64,000 bases of DNA, taken from positions 1,054,001 to 1,118,000 of the forward strand of contig NZ_JACESV010000001.1 of NCBI RefSeq assembly GCF_013911645.1. The letters run 5' to 3'. The notes under the pieces were generated by a model. The model did not search any database. It had not been told where the DNA came from and saw nothing but the letters and a program-made list of their open reading frames with translations. Each line of letters starts with the position of its first letter. Within the stretch, counting starts at the first letter, position 1. This DNA is from Allomuricauda sp. GTDB lineage: Bacteria; Bacteroidota; Bacteroidia; Flavobacteriales; Flavobacteriaceae. Positions 35,593 through 43,800 of the stretch are shown in pieces. Position numbers and translations under genes: made by a program.

Positions 35593-36042
35593 ATGAAACC
35601 AATACCCATGCTACTGCTTTCAGCAGCCCTGACTTTGACAGGTTGCAACAATCCAGAAAAAAAATCGTCCCCAAAACCACCGGCAATGGCCGACGGGGGA
35701 AATAAATCAATTGACATGAAAAAAATCAAAGCAAGGAACAGAACGAAAGAACTTTCCTGTAAACTGACCACACCCGAACTACTACAACGAAAGGAAACCG
35801 TACTGAAGGACTTGAAAGAACAAGTGCTCATGAAAAAAGAATTGGAAGATGGCTACGCTTACCAGTTTCCAGGAACCGACAAGGTACTTGACCAACTCTC
35901 CGAGTTCATTAAGACGGAAAGGGCGTGCTGTTCTTTTTTCATTTTTGGCCTTTCCATCAGTGGGGACAAAAGCGAAGCTTGGCTGGAACTGACGGGACCG
36001 GAAGGTGCGAAAGACTATGTTCATTCAGAACTCGGACTGTAA
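35593..36042 (+). CDS. Putative lipoprotein with a Cys-Cys metal-type motif, unknown function
   Basis: This 149-residue protein has lipobox Cys18 (LTLTGCNN). A helical middle is followed by ERACCSFFIFGLSISGDK and LELTGPEGAKDY at the end. The ACCSFF...LTGPEGAK pattern recurs in small proteins near heavy-metal regulators in many bacteria, but I know no assigned function. Its stop overlaps the next start (TAATG). The MerR operator precedes it, so it is probably metal-induced. Confidence 0.65.
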   Translation: MKPIPMLLLSAALTLTGCNNPEKKSSPKPPAMADGGNKSIDMKKIKARNRTKELSCKLTTPELLQRKETVLKDLKEQVLMKKELEDGYAYQFPGTDKVLDQLSEFIKTERACCSFFIFGLSISGDKSEAWLELTGPEGAKDYVHSELGL

Positions 36043-36371
36043 TGGAAGTGGTAAGATCGATCCCTGTTTTCATTCTTGCAGGGCTTTGCGAAATAGGGGG
36101 CGGTTATCTCATTTGGCTATGGTTGCGGGAGGATAGACCTTGGTGGTTCGGCCTTTTGGGCGGACTTGCACTTGCTTTTTATGGTGTTGTGGCAACTTGG
36201 CAGACCTCCAATTTTGCACGGGTCTATGCAACTTACGGCGGAATATTCATTGTGATGTCGATCCTATGGTCAATGAAGTTTGACAATTACACCCCTGACA
36301 AGTATGATATTGTCGGTGCCTTGATCGCTTTATTGGGTGTTTGCATAATTTACTATGCGCCGAGAAATTGA
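36042..36371 (+). CDS. UPF0060/YnfA-family small membrane protein
   Basis: This 109-residue protein has four membrane segments and the family signatures ILAGLCEIGGGYLIWLWLRE, ALAFYGVVATWQ, FARVYATYGGIFI and DIVGALIALLG. It resembles SMR-type small transporters. YnfA proteins have been linked to efflux, but the substrate here is unknown. ATG 36042 overlaps the upstream stop by one base, so the two genes are coupled under MerR control. Confidence 0.88.
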   Translation: MEVVRSIPVFILAGLCEIGGGYLIWLWLREDRPWWFGLLGGLALAFYGVVATWQTSNFARVYATYGGIFIVMSILWSMKFDNYTPDKYDIVGALIALLGVCIIYYAPRN

Positions 36372-36615
36372 AAGGAAATTAGGGACATGCATATAACACC
36401 CACCTGTTGTATAGCAAAATGGACTTGGTACAATGGCCCTATAGCATCCTTTACCCGTCGAACAGTTTGTATACTTGGCTTTCAAGAATGATTTGTTTGA
36501 GCAAAAATTGTTTGCAATATTACGGCAAAGGTTTTTACCTCATACCATTTTCAATATCCTCCCATCTCTGCTCCAGACACATTTAAAACTTTTGTTATGG
36601 GCATATATTGATTGT

Positions 36616-36623
36616 TATATTTG
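36616..36623 (+). promoter_or_regulatory. -7 promoter box directly before the DtxR-type gene
   Basis: TATATTTG lies 21 bases after TTTG (36591-36594) and only four bases before ATG 36628. If used, the transcript would be nearly leaderless. Confidence 0.5.
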
Positions 36624-36627
36624 CCCT

Positions 36628-37299
36628 ATGGACTCCTTGGTAAAAGAAAATTATCTGAAAGCACTGTTCTCCCTGTCAAATGATAAGGGAGAGGTCAATG
36701 TCAACGAACTTTCCAAACGGTTGGGCGTAAAAATGCCCTCAGCTACCAATATGATCAAGAAGCTAGCTGAAAAAAAATTGGTCCATTATGAAAAATATAA
36801 ACCCGTTAGATTGACCGAAAAGGGGAGAAATGAAGCTATGCACATTATCCGTAAACATCGCCTCACGGAAATGTTTTTAGTGGAAATAATGGGGTTTGGC
36901 TGGGAGGAAGTCCATGACATTGCCGAACAAATAGAGCATGTAAAATCGCCCATATTCTTCAAAAAGATGGACGAAATTCTGAGGTATCCCTCCTTTGACC
37001 CCCATGGATCCCCTATTCCTGACATCAATGGGAATATACAAGGAAAACAGTATTATAAACTTAGTGAATGTGTAAAGGGACAGAAGGTGATATTTAAAGC
37101 TGTGGAGAGTTCTTCAGAGGAATTTTTAAAGTTCCTGAACAATAAGAGTCTGTCCTTGGAAACTAAAATCGAGGTCATTTCCGTCGAACCTTTCGATGGT
37201 AGCTTATCCATTTCCTATGGTCAAGGACAAAGAGAGACCCTGACCAAAATGGTCGGGGATAAAATATTGGTCACGGACAAGGACTTGTCCAGTAAGTGA
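36628..37299 (+). CDS. DtxR/MntR-family metal-dependent repressor
   Basis: This 223-residue protein starts at MDSLVKENYLKALF, the usual opening of Bacteroidetes DtxR proteins; the longer frame is rejected. The winged HTH (about 1-65: VNELSKRLGVKMPSATNMIKKL) is followed by the metal-binding dimerisation domain (RKHRLTEMFL, EEVHDIAEQIEHV). A C-terminal SH3-like/FeoA domain (about 140-220) completes it. It should repress genes when Fe2+ or Mn2+ is abundant. The next operon has a DtxR-like palindrome inside its promoter. Confidence 0.88.
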   Translation: MDSLVKENYLKALFSLSNDKGEVNVNELSKRLGVKMPSATNMIKKLAEKKLVHYEKYKPVRLTEKGRNEAMHIIRKHRLTEMFLVEIMGFGWEEVHDIAEQIEHVKSPIFFKKMDEILRYPSFDPHGSPIPDINGNIQGKQYYKLSECVKGQKVIFKAVESSSEEFLKFLNNKSLSLETKIEVISVEPFDGSLSISYGQGQRETLTKMVGDKILVTDKDLSSK

Positions 37300-37442
37300 A
37301 ACCATTCCTTATAAACGTTTTTATCGACCTAAACGACACAACCCCTTACCATCGTCCTTGCAGCCATCAACGGTAAGAGAGTTCCTTGGAACTAGCTTAA
37401 ATTAAGTCTTCCCTATTTCATATTTTATACATCTAAAAATAA

Positions 37443-37474
37443 TTTGTTAGTCATAACTAACTTTATTACATTTA
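37443..37474 (+). promoter_or_regulatory. Promoter with a DtxR-like palindrome
   Basis: TTTG (37443-37446) and TACATTTA (37467-37474) are 20 bases apart. The inverted repeat GTTAG-TCATAA-CTAAC (37446-37461) lies between them. A repressor bound there would block RNA polymerase. The sequence resembles TTAG...CTAA sites of DtxR/MntR-family proteins, one of which is encoded just upstream. Confidence 0.6.
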
Positions 37475-37502
37475 CCCCTCTAAGTTTTTAATTGGACAAG
37501 GA

Positions 37503-38702
37503 ATGTTACTTGAACTTAAATTATTTCCCAAAATCTTGGTCCTTGGACTGTTGTTGGGATCCTGTGATAAATATGAACCCGTTGCCCCTCTTGAAGAAGA
37601 ACTTCTCGATGGCCCATTGGGGGGACTGACCTCCGCACAAAATGCACAATTTTTAGCGGGGGACATTGCGTTCAACGACGATGTATTCACTTCCCGATCG
37701 GGATTGGGACCTCTTTTTGTGGCCACAAACTGTGCCAGTTGCCATGCCGGGGACGGAAAGGGCACCCCGTTTACAACCCTTACACGTTTTGGACAGACGG
37801 ATGCCACCGGAAACCAGTTTTTGCACTTGGGAGGCCCGCAGATACAGAACAGGGCGTTGCCGGGATATGAGCCGGAGACGGTTCCCAATGGGGCCACTTT
37901 TTCAAAGTTCACACCTCCGGCCGTTACCGGACTTGGCTTTTTGCAGTACGTGACCGATGCCGACATCATGGCCATGTCGGATCCCAATGACGATGACGGC
38001 GATGGGATATCCGGCGTTCCCAATTGGGGAACATTGAAAGAATATCTGGATCCTTTGGACAATGCGATAGCCCAGGACGGAAAGTATATCCACCGCTTCG
38101 GAAAAAAAGCGGCGGCATATGACCTGTTGCAACAGACCGTGGATGCCTATAACCAGGATATCGGTATTGCCTCTTCCTTCGACCCAAAGGATGTGTATTC
38201 CGGTCTGACGATTGACCCTGAGGTGTCGGATAAGACCATCCGGGACGTGGTCGCGTACTTGAACACCCTAAAGGCTCCCATACCCAGAAACCAGGAAGCA
38301 TCACAGGTTCAGAACGGAAAGTCGCTTTTCTCCCGGATAAACTGTGCCTCATGCCATAGACCGGAACTGGTAACCGGGTATTCCCCCATCGAGGCGCTCT
38401 CCCGTAAGACATTCCAACCCTACACGGATCTTTTGTTGCATGATATGGGGCTTGGGTTGGATGATGGTTATACCGAGGGCAGTGCCCTAACCTCTGAATG
38501 GCGTACACCTCCGTTATGGGGGCTTGGGCTATCGCCCACAACCCAGGGCGGGCAATATTTCCTGTTGCATGATGGCAGGGCACATAGCATTGAAGAGGCC
38601 ATCCTAATGCATGGTGGTGAGGCTGAAAATAGCAAAAACCAATACCAGAGCCTGACCCAATCCGAGAAAAACGACCTTATTAAATTTTTGGAATCCCTAT
38701 AG
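37503..38702 (+). CDS. Di-heme oxidoreductase (DUF1111, thiol-oxidoreductase-like) lipoprotein
   Basis: This 399-residue lipoprotein has lipobox Cys21 (LLLGSC). It carries two c-type heme sites: CASCH at residues 77-81 and CASCH at 281-285. Conserved DUF1111 blocks include SGLGPLFVATNCASCH, DDDGDGISG and EWRTPPLWGLG. Members are related to MauG and di-heme peroxidases. It is likely periplasmic-facing and redox active. It heads an operon with a Rieske protein (1 base later) and a porin. The promoter palindrome suggests iron/manganese control. Confidence 0.88.
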   Translation: MLLELKLFPKILVLGLLLGSCDKYEPVAPLEEELLDGPLGGLTSAQNAQFLAGDIAFNDDVFTSRSGLGPLFVATNCASCHAGDGKGTPFTTLTRFGQTDATGNQFLHLGGPQIQNRALPGYEPETVPNGATFSKFTPPAVTGLGFLQYVTDADIMAMSDPNDDDGDGISGVPNWGTLKEYLDPLDNAIAQDGKYIHRFGKKAAAYDLLQQTVDAYNQDIGIASSFDPKDVYSGLTIDPEVSDKTIRDVVAYLNTLKAPIPRNQEASQVQNGKSLFSRINCASCHRPELVTGYSPIEALSRKTFQPYTDLLLHDMGLGLDDGYTEGSALTSEWRTPPLWGLGLSPTTQGGQYFLLHDGRAHSIEEAILMHGGEAENSKNQYQSLTQSEKNDLIKFLESL

Positions 38703-38703
38703 A

Positions 38704-39138
38704 ATGGATAGAAAAGAATTCATAAAGACCTGTGGATGTGCCTGTCTTGGGGTCTCTTCCATGGCGATACTGCTCCAAGGCTGTGTTACTACAAAAAGCA
38801 TTACCGCCCCTATTGTCAGGGACCATCTTGTAATTCAAAGGACGGATTTCATGAAAGGCGAAAAAGCCGTTGAATACCTGATTGTGGACAACGGGCAATT
38901 GCAGTTTCCCATTTATATATTCCGGTTTTCGGAAACGGAGTATACGGCACTCTATCTGCGGTGCACCCATCAGGGGAACGAACTGAACGCCTATGGCGAT
39001 AAATTGGTCTGCTCCGCACACGGCAGCGAATTTGATAACAAAGGAAATGTGATCCAAGGACCTGCCAAGGAAGCCTTGAGGTCCTTTCCGGTGCAGATAA
39101 CCGACCAAAACATCCTTATCTCATTAAAAAAAGCATGA
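38704..39138 (+). CDS. Rieske [2Fe-2S] lipoprotein or exported protein
   Basis: This 144-residue protein has the Rieske ligands Cys87-x-His89 (RCTHQGNEL) and Cys103-x-x-His106 (VCSAHGSEFD). The N-terminus has a hydrophobic segment and a late Cys27 (LLQGCVTT) that could be a lipobox. It is probably an electron partner for the di-heme protein in the envelope. Its stop overlaps the porin start by four bases. Confidence 0.88.
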   Translation: MDRKEFIKTCGCACLGVSSMAILLQGCVTTKSITAPIVRDHLVIQRTDFMKGEKAVEYLIVDNGQLQFPIYIFRFSETEYTALYLRCTHQGNELNAYGDKLVCSAHGSEFDNKGNVIQGPAKEALRSFPVQITDQNILISLKKA

Positions 39139-40358
39139 AACACCTCATTACCAAATTGTTATTGTTATTTGCAACAGCGTTACAGGCCCAGATAGACTCC
39201 ACCCTTATCAAGAGAGCCCAGTTAGATACAACAAAACAAGGCCTCAATATGGATGCAGTCTACGACCGTCCTTTTTTGAGCTTTGGAAAGGTCCCTGTTT
39301 CCGTGGGCGGCTATGTGGAAGCAAATTGGCAGCACCTGGGAACGGACGGGGTTTCCGAGGGGCATCAGTTCCAAATGCGCAGGATGACCCTGTTCGTATC
39401 CTCGTCCATTGGCAAAAAACTCAAGTTCCTGAGCGAGTTGGAGTTTGAGGAAGGCGGTAAGGAAATAGCCATAGAGTTTGCCTCCTTGGATGTGGAGTTC
39501 CACCCTTTGCTGAACCTTCGGGGGGGGATCATCATGAATCCCATAGGGGCCTTTAACCAAAACCATGACGGCCCCAAATGGGAGTTTACCGACAGGCCCA
39601 TCCCTGCCACACAGATGCTTCCCGCTACATGGAGCAATGCCGGGTTCGGCCTGTTTGGGAAGACCTATCGCAAGGACTGGATGTTCGGCTATGAACTGTA
39701 TCTTTCGGGAGGGTTCGATAACTCGATCATTGACAATTCGGAAAACAAGACCTTTCTGCCCGCCGCCAAGGAAAACGGGGAACGGTTTGAGGAATCGGCA
39801 AGTGGCACACCGTTGACCACGGCCAAAATAGCGATAAGACATAATACCTTCGGTGAGATCGGGCTGTCCTATATGGGAGGCATCTACAACACTTTTGAAG
39901 ATGATGGTATTGAACTGGACAAAAAAAGAAGGGTCAATGTCTATGCCATTGATTACAACAACACGCTGCCAAAGCTGAACACCTATCTTACAGGTGAATG
40001 GGCCTGGGTACAGGTGGATATCCCCAACACTTATACACAACAATACGGGAGCAAACAGCACGGCGGGTTTTTGGACATTGTCCAACCTGTCCTGGACCGG
40101 AAAATGTTGGGCTGGGACAACGCCACCCTGAACCTGGCGTGCCGGTTTGAATACGTCGATTGGAACGTGGGAACCTTTAACGAGACGGGGGACGAAATCG
40201 GCGATGAGATCTGGAGCATCATGCCGGCCATCAGTTTCAGGCCATCCCCACAGACGGTATTCCGCCTCAACTATCGCATCCAAAGACAAAAGGATATTTT
40301 GAACAATGAACCTGCAAGGACAGGAGGTTTTATTTTTGGGATTTCATCGTATTTTTAA
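39135..40358 (+). CDS. Phosphate-selective porin O/P-like outer-membrane porin
   Basis: This 407-residue protein has a signal peptide (LITKLLLLFATALQAQ), then beta-barrel sequence with alternating aromatic strands. It ends in Phe (GISSYF), the usual outer-membrane signature. OprP/O-like features include GGYVEANWQH, RRMTLFVSSSIGKKLKFLSELEFE and NPIGAFNQNHDGP. It is translationally coupled to the Rieske gene. It presumably passes a small anion or a metal-ligand complex used by the redox pair; the substrate is unknown. Confidence 0.85.
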   Translation: MKHLITKLLLLFATALQAQIDSTLIKRAQLDTTKQGLNMDAVYDRPFLSFGKVPVSVGGYVEANWQHLGTDGVSEGHQFQMRRMTLFVSSSIGKKLKFLSELEFEEGGKEIAIEFASLDVEFHPLLNLRGGIIMNPIGAFNQNHDGPKWEFTDRPIPATQMLPATWSNAGFGLFGKTYRKDWMFGYELYLSGGFDNSIIDNSENKTFLPAAKENGERFEESASGTPLTTAKIAIRHNTFGEIGLSYMGGIYNTFEDDGIELDKKRRVNVYAIDYNNTLPKLNTYLTGEWAWVQVDIPNTYTQQYGSKQHGGFLDIVQPVLDRKMLGWDNATLNLACRFEYVDWNVGTFNETGDEIGDEIWSIMPAISFRPSPQTVFRLNYRIQRQKDILNNEPARTGGFIFGISSYF

Positions 40359-40444
40359 AAGTCGCCGATAGACCACTTGGCTGTTTATCACCTAAGTTGA
40401 CCCTCCCTTTATAACTTTGCACAAGCGTTGCATTAGTAATTTCA

Positions 40445-40452
40445 TATATTTG
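40445..40452 (+). promoter_or_regulatory. -7 promoter box directly before the Cys-rich small gene
   Basis: TATATTTG lies four bases before the GTG start at 40457, the same spacing as before the DtxR-type gene. TTGCAT (40428 onward) and TTTGCAAT surround it. No good -33 box at 20-21 bases was found, so certainty is low. Confidence 0.4.
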
Positions 40453-40456
40453 CAAT

Positions 40457-40765
40457 GTGAAAGTTTTAACCGTCATATTGTCCTTTTACTTCTTGGCACT
40501 CAATATAGTGCCCTGTGGCGACTCGGTGCAGGCCAATGGCGATTCCCAAGTCGTTTCAGTGGTGGATTTTGATGGTGATCACAGTCAGGATGGTGAGCTT
40601 TGTTCACCCTTTTGCCAGTGTCATTGCTGCCATGTGCATACCATTGATTTTGGCATTCTTGAATTTGAACCGATTCAAGTAGATATTTCAAATGAAAGCT
40701 TTGTACATTTTGATAAACATGGCAAAGATTTCACCCCTTCGCTTTACCAACCCCCAAAAGTTTAA
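40457..40765 (+). CDS. DUF6660-like Cys/His-rich small exported protein
   Basis: This 102-residue protein starts at GTG 40457. It has an N-terminal signal segment (VILSFYFLALNIVPC) and a dense Cys/His motif CSPFCQCHCCHVH at about 53-65. Small proteins of this kind stand immediately before CusA/CzcA pumps in many Bacteroidetes, and the pump gene starts here 114 bases later. A periplasmic metal-binding or sensing role is inferred. Confidence 0.7.
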   Translation: MKVLTVILSFYFLALNIVPCGDSVQANGDSQVVSVVDFDGDHSQDGELCSPFCQCHCCHVHTIDFGILEFEPIQVDISNESFVHFDKHGKDFTPSLYQPPKV

Positions 40766-40879
40766 TTCAGTTTAAGGATAACCCTATCCTTTTTGAACCC
40801 CTACCAAAGGTTTCCATCACTTCGATGTACGCCATGGGTTTGGCATATATCAAAAGTTTAACTGAATTAATATATTTCC

Positions 40880-43800
40880 ATGATTAACAAAATCATTTCA
40901 TTTTCCATTAATAACAAGTTTATTATTGGCTTGTTTATAGTGGCACTGGTCGGTACGGGCATATGGTCCATGGCCACTATAAACTTGGGTTCCGTACCCG
41001 ATATTACAAACAATCAAGTGCAGGTGATAACCACCGCGCCAAACCTCGGCACAGAGGATATCGAGCAATTTGTCACCTATCCCGTAGAACTGGCCATGGC
41101 CAATCTTCCTGATGTTGTTGAACTCCGTTCCGTCTCCAGGTTCGGCCTATCCGTGGTCACCATTGTCTTTAAGGACGAGGCAGGGACCTACCTGCCACGA
41201 CAACTCGTACAGGAAAAGCTCGCAGAGGTCAGTGAGGAAATCCCTGAAGGGTTTGGGACCCCATTTATGGCTCCCATTACAACTGGTCTGGGAGAAATAT
41301 TCCAATATACCCTAAAGGTGGAAGAGGGTTACGAAGAGCAATATGATGCAATGGAACTGCGTACCATCCAGGACTGGTTGGTAAAACGTCAGATGGCATT
41401 GGTTCCCGGTGTTGTTGAAGTCAATGCCTTTGGAGGTTATGTAAAACAATATGAAGTGGCACTCAATCCCGATAAACTTAAAAGTTTTGGGATTACAATG
41501 GGTCAAGTTTTTGAGGCCCTGAAAGTGAACAACGCCAATACAGGTGGTGCTTATATTGAAAAAAACCATCAAGCGAACTTTATACGCGGGGAAGGATTGG
41601 CCCGTAGTATCGAGGATTTGAAAAACACAGTTGTCGTTTCTCAAAATGGCACACCCGTATTGGTAAGGGATGTTGCGGAGCGGGTTGGCTACGGAAGCCA
41701 AGTAAGATATGGTGCATTCACCCAAGATGGGCACGAATCCGTAGGAGGGCAAATTTTAATGCTCAAAGGGGAAAGCCCCAGTAATGTCATTAAAAATGTA
41801 GAAAAGCGCATAACGGAAATTCAAAAATCGCTGCCAGATGGGGTTTATATCGAACCATTTTTAAGCAGGAGCGAACTTATTGCGAGGACCACGAGCACGG
41901 TCGAAAAAAATCTTATTGAAGGATCATTGATTGTAATATTCGTACTTGTTCTTTTATTGGGAAGCCTAAGGGGTGGATTGATTACCGCATCAGTTATACC
42001 CTTATCGTTGTTGTTCGCCTTTATTTTAATGAAACAATTTGGGGTATGGGCAAACCTAATGTCCCTCGGGGCCATAGACTTTGGTATCATCGTTGATGGC
42101 GCGGTGATCATTGTAGAAGGGATGGTGTTCCATATTCATCAACGGATGAAAAAGTCGACCAAGATCATTGAGCAACCGGAAATGGATGAAATCGCATATG
42201 AGTCTGCCAGCACTATGATGAACTCTGCATTTTTTGGACAATTGATCATCCTTATTGTATTTACACCGATTCTCTTTTTGACAGGGGTTGAGGGCAAAAT
42301 GTTCCGTCCCATGGCATTTACTTTTGGTTTTGCGGTTTTAGGTGCAATTATTCTGTGCCTTACCTATGTCCCAATGATTTCATCCATGTTTCTAAAGCCG
42401 GCAAAGAACAAAAATAGTTGGTTTGCAAAATTCGAGAACCGTATAGACCGATTCAGTGATAAAATTATGTCCGGTCTCAATAAAGCATACAAACCCTTAT
42501 TATCCTTTGCACTTCGTTTCAAAGCCGGCGTTGTTATGGGCGCGGTCGCATTGTTGTTGATCACCGGATTTATCTTTAGTAATATGGGTGGCGAATTTAT
42601 CCCTAAACTTGACGAGGGCGATATAGCCATGCAGGCATTGATAAAACCCGGCAGTAGCCTTACCGAATCCATTGAAGCTTCCAAAAAACTACAAAATATC
42701 ATTGGTCAATTCCCAGAGGTTAAAACAATGATATCGCGTATTGGGGTCGCAGAAATACCTACCGATCCCATGCCCATGGATATTGCCGATAGCTATATCA
42801 TTCTTGAAAAGGATAAAAGCAAATGGACGAGTGCCGAAAGCAAAGAGGAACTTATCGAAAAAATCAAGGAAAAAATAGCCGTGATCCCAGGTGTGAACTT
42901 TGTGTTTACCCAACCCGTGGAACTGCGTTTTAATGAACTTTTGACCGGGGTCCGGGAAGACGTTGCCATTAAACTATATGGAGAAGACCTTGGTGTGCTG
43001 GCCGATAAGATACAGGAAATTGCAGCAGTGATAAGGACTGTTCCCGGTGCTGCTGACATAAATGTTGAAGCAACCAGCGGCTTGCCTCAAATGACCGTGG
43101 AATATAATCGTCCTAAAATGGCACAGTACGGAGTGACCATCGATAAAATGAACGATTATGTCAGTGCCGCTTTTGCCGGAGAAAAGGCGAGCGTAATTTT
43201 TGAAGGTGAAAAGCGATTTGACGTGGTCATTCGATTGGCCAAAGAATATAGACAGGATATCAACAATTTGAAAAATCTCTATATCGATTTGCCAAACGGC
43301 AATCAAGTACCCCTTAAAGAGGTTGCGAACATCAGCTATAAGCCCGGACCTATGCAAATTTCAAGGGACAATACCTATCGCCGTATATCTGTGGGGGTCA
43401 ACGTCAGGGGGCGTGATGTTAAATCCATGGTTGAGGAAATTCAACAAAAATTGGATGCCGAGGTCAAGCTTCCACCTGGCTATTATGTGACCTATGGCGG
43501 TTCTTTTGAAAACCTGCAACGGGCGTCAGACCGTTTAATGATAGTAGTGCCGATTGCCCTTGCGCTCATCTTCATACTGCTCTATTTTGCGTTGAACTCG
43601 TTTTCACAATCGATAATGATATACATGGCGGTGCCATTGGCGGCCATTGGTGGAGTCTTTGCATTATTGGTACGAGGCATGCCTTTTAGTATCTCCGCAG
43701 GGGTCGGTTTTATCGTGCTCTTTGGGGTTGCAGTATTAAATGGGCTTGTCCTTATCAATAAATTCAATGAATTAAAAGAAAGCGGAATGACAAATTTAAA

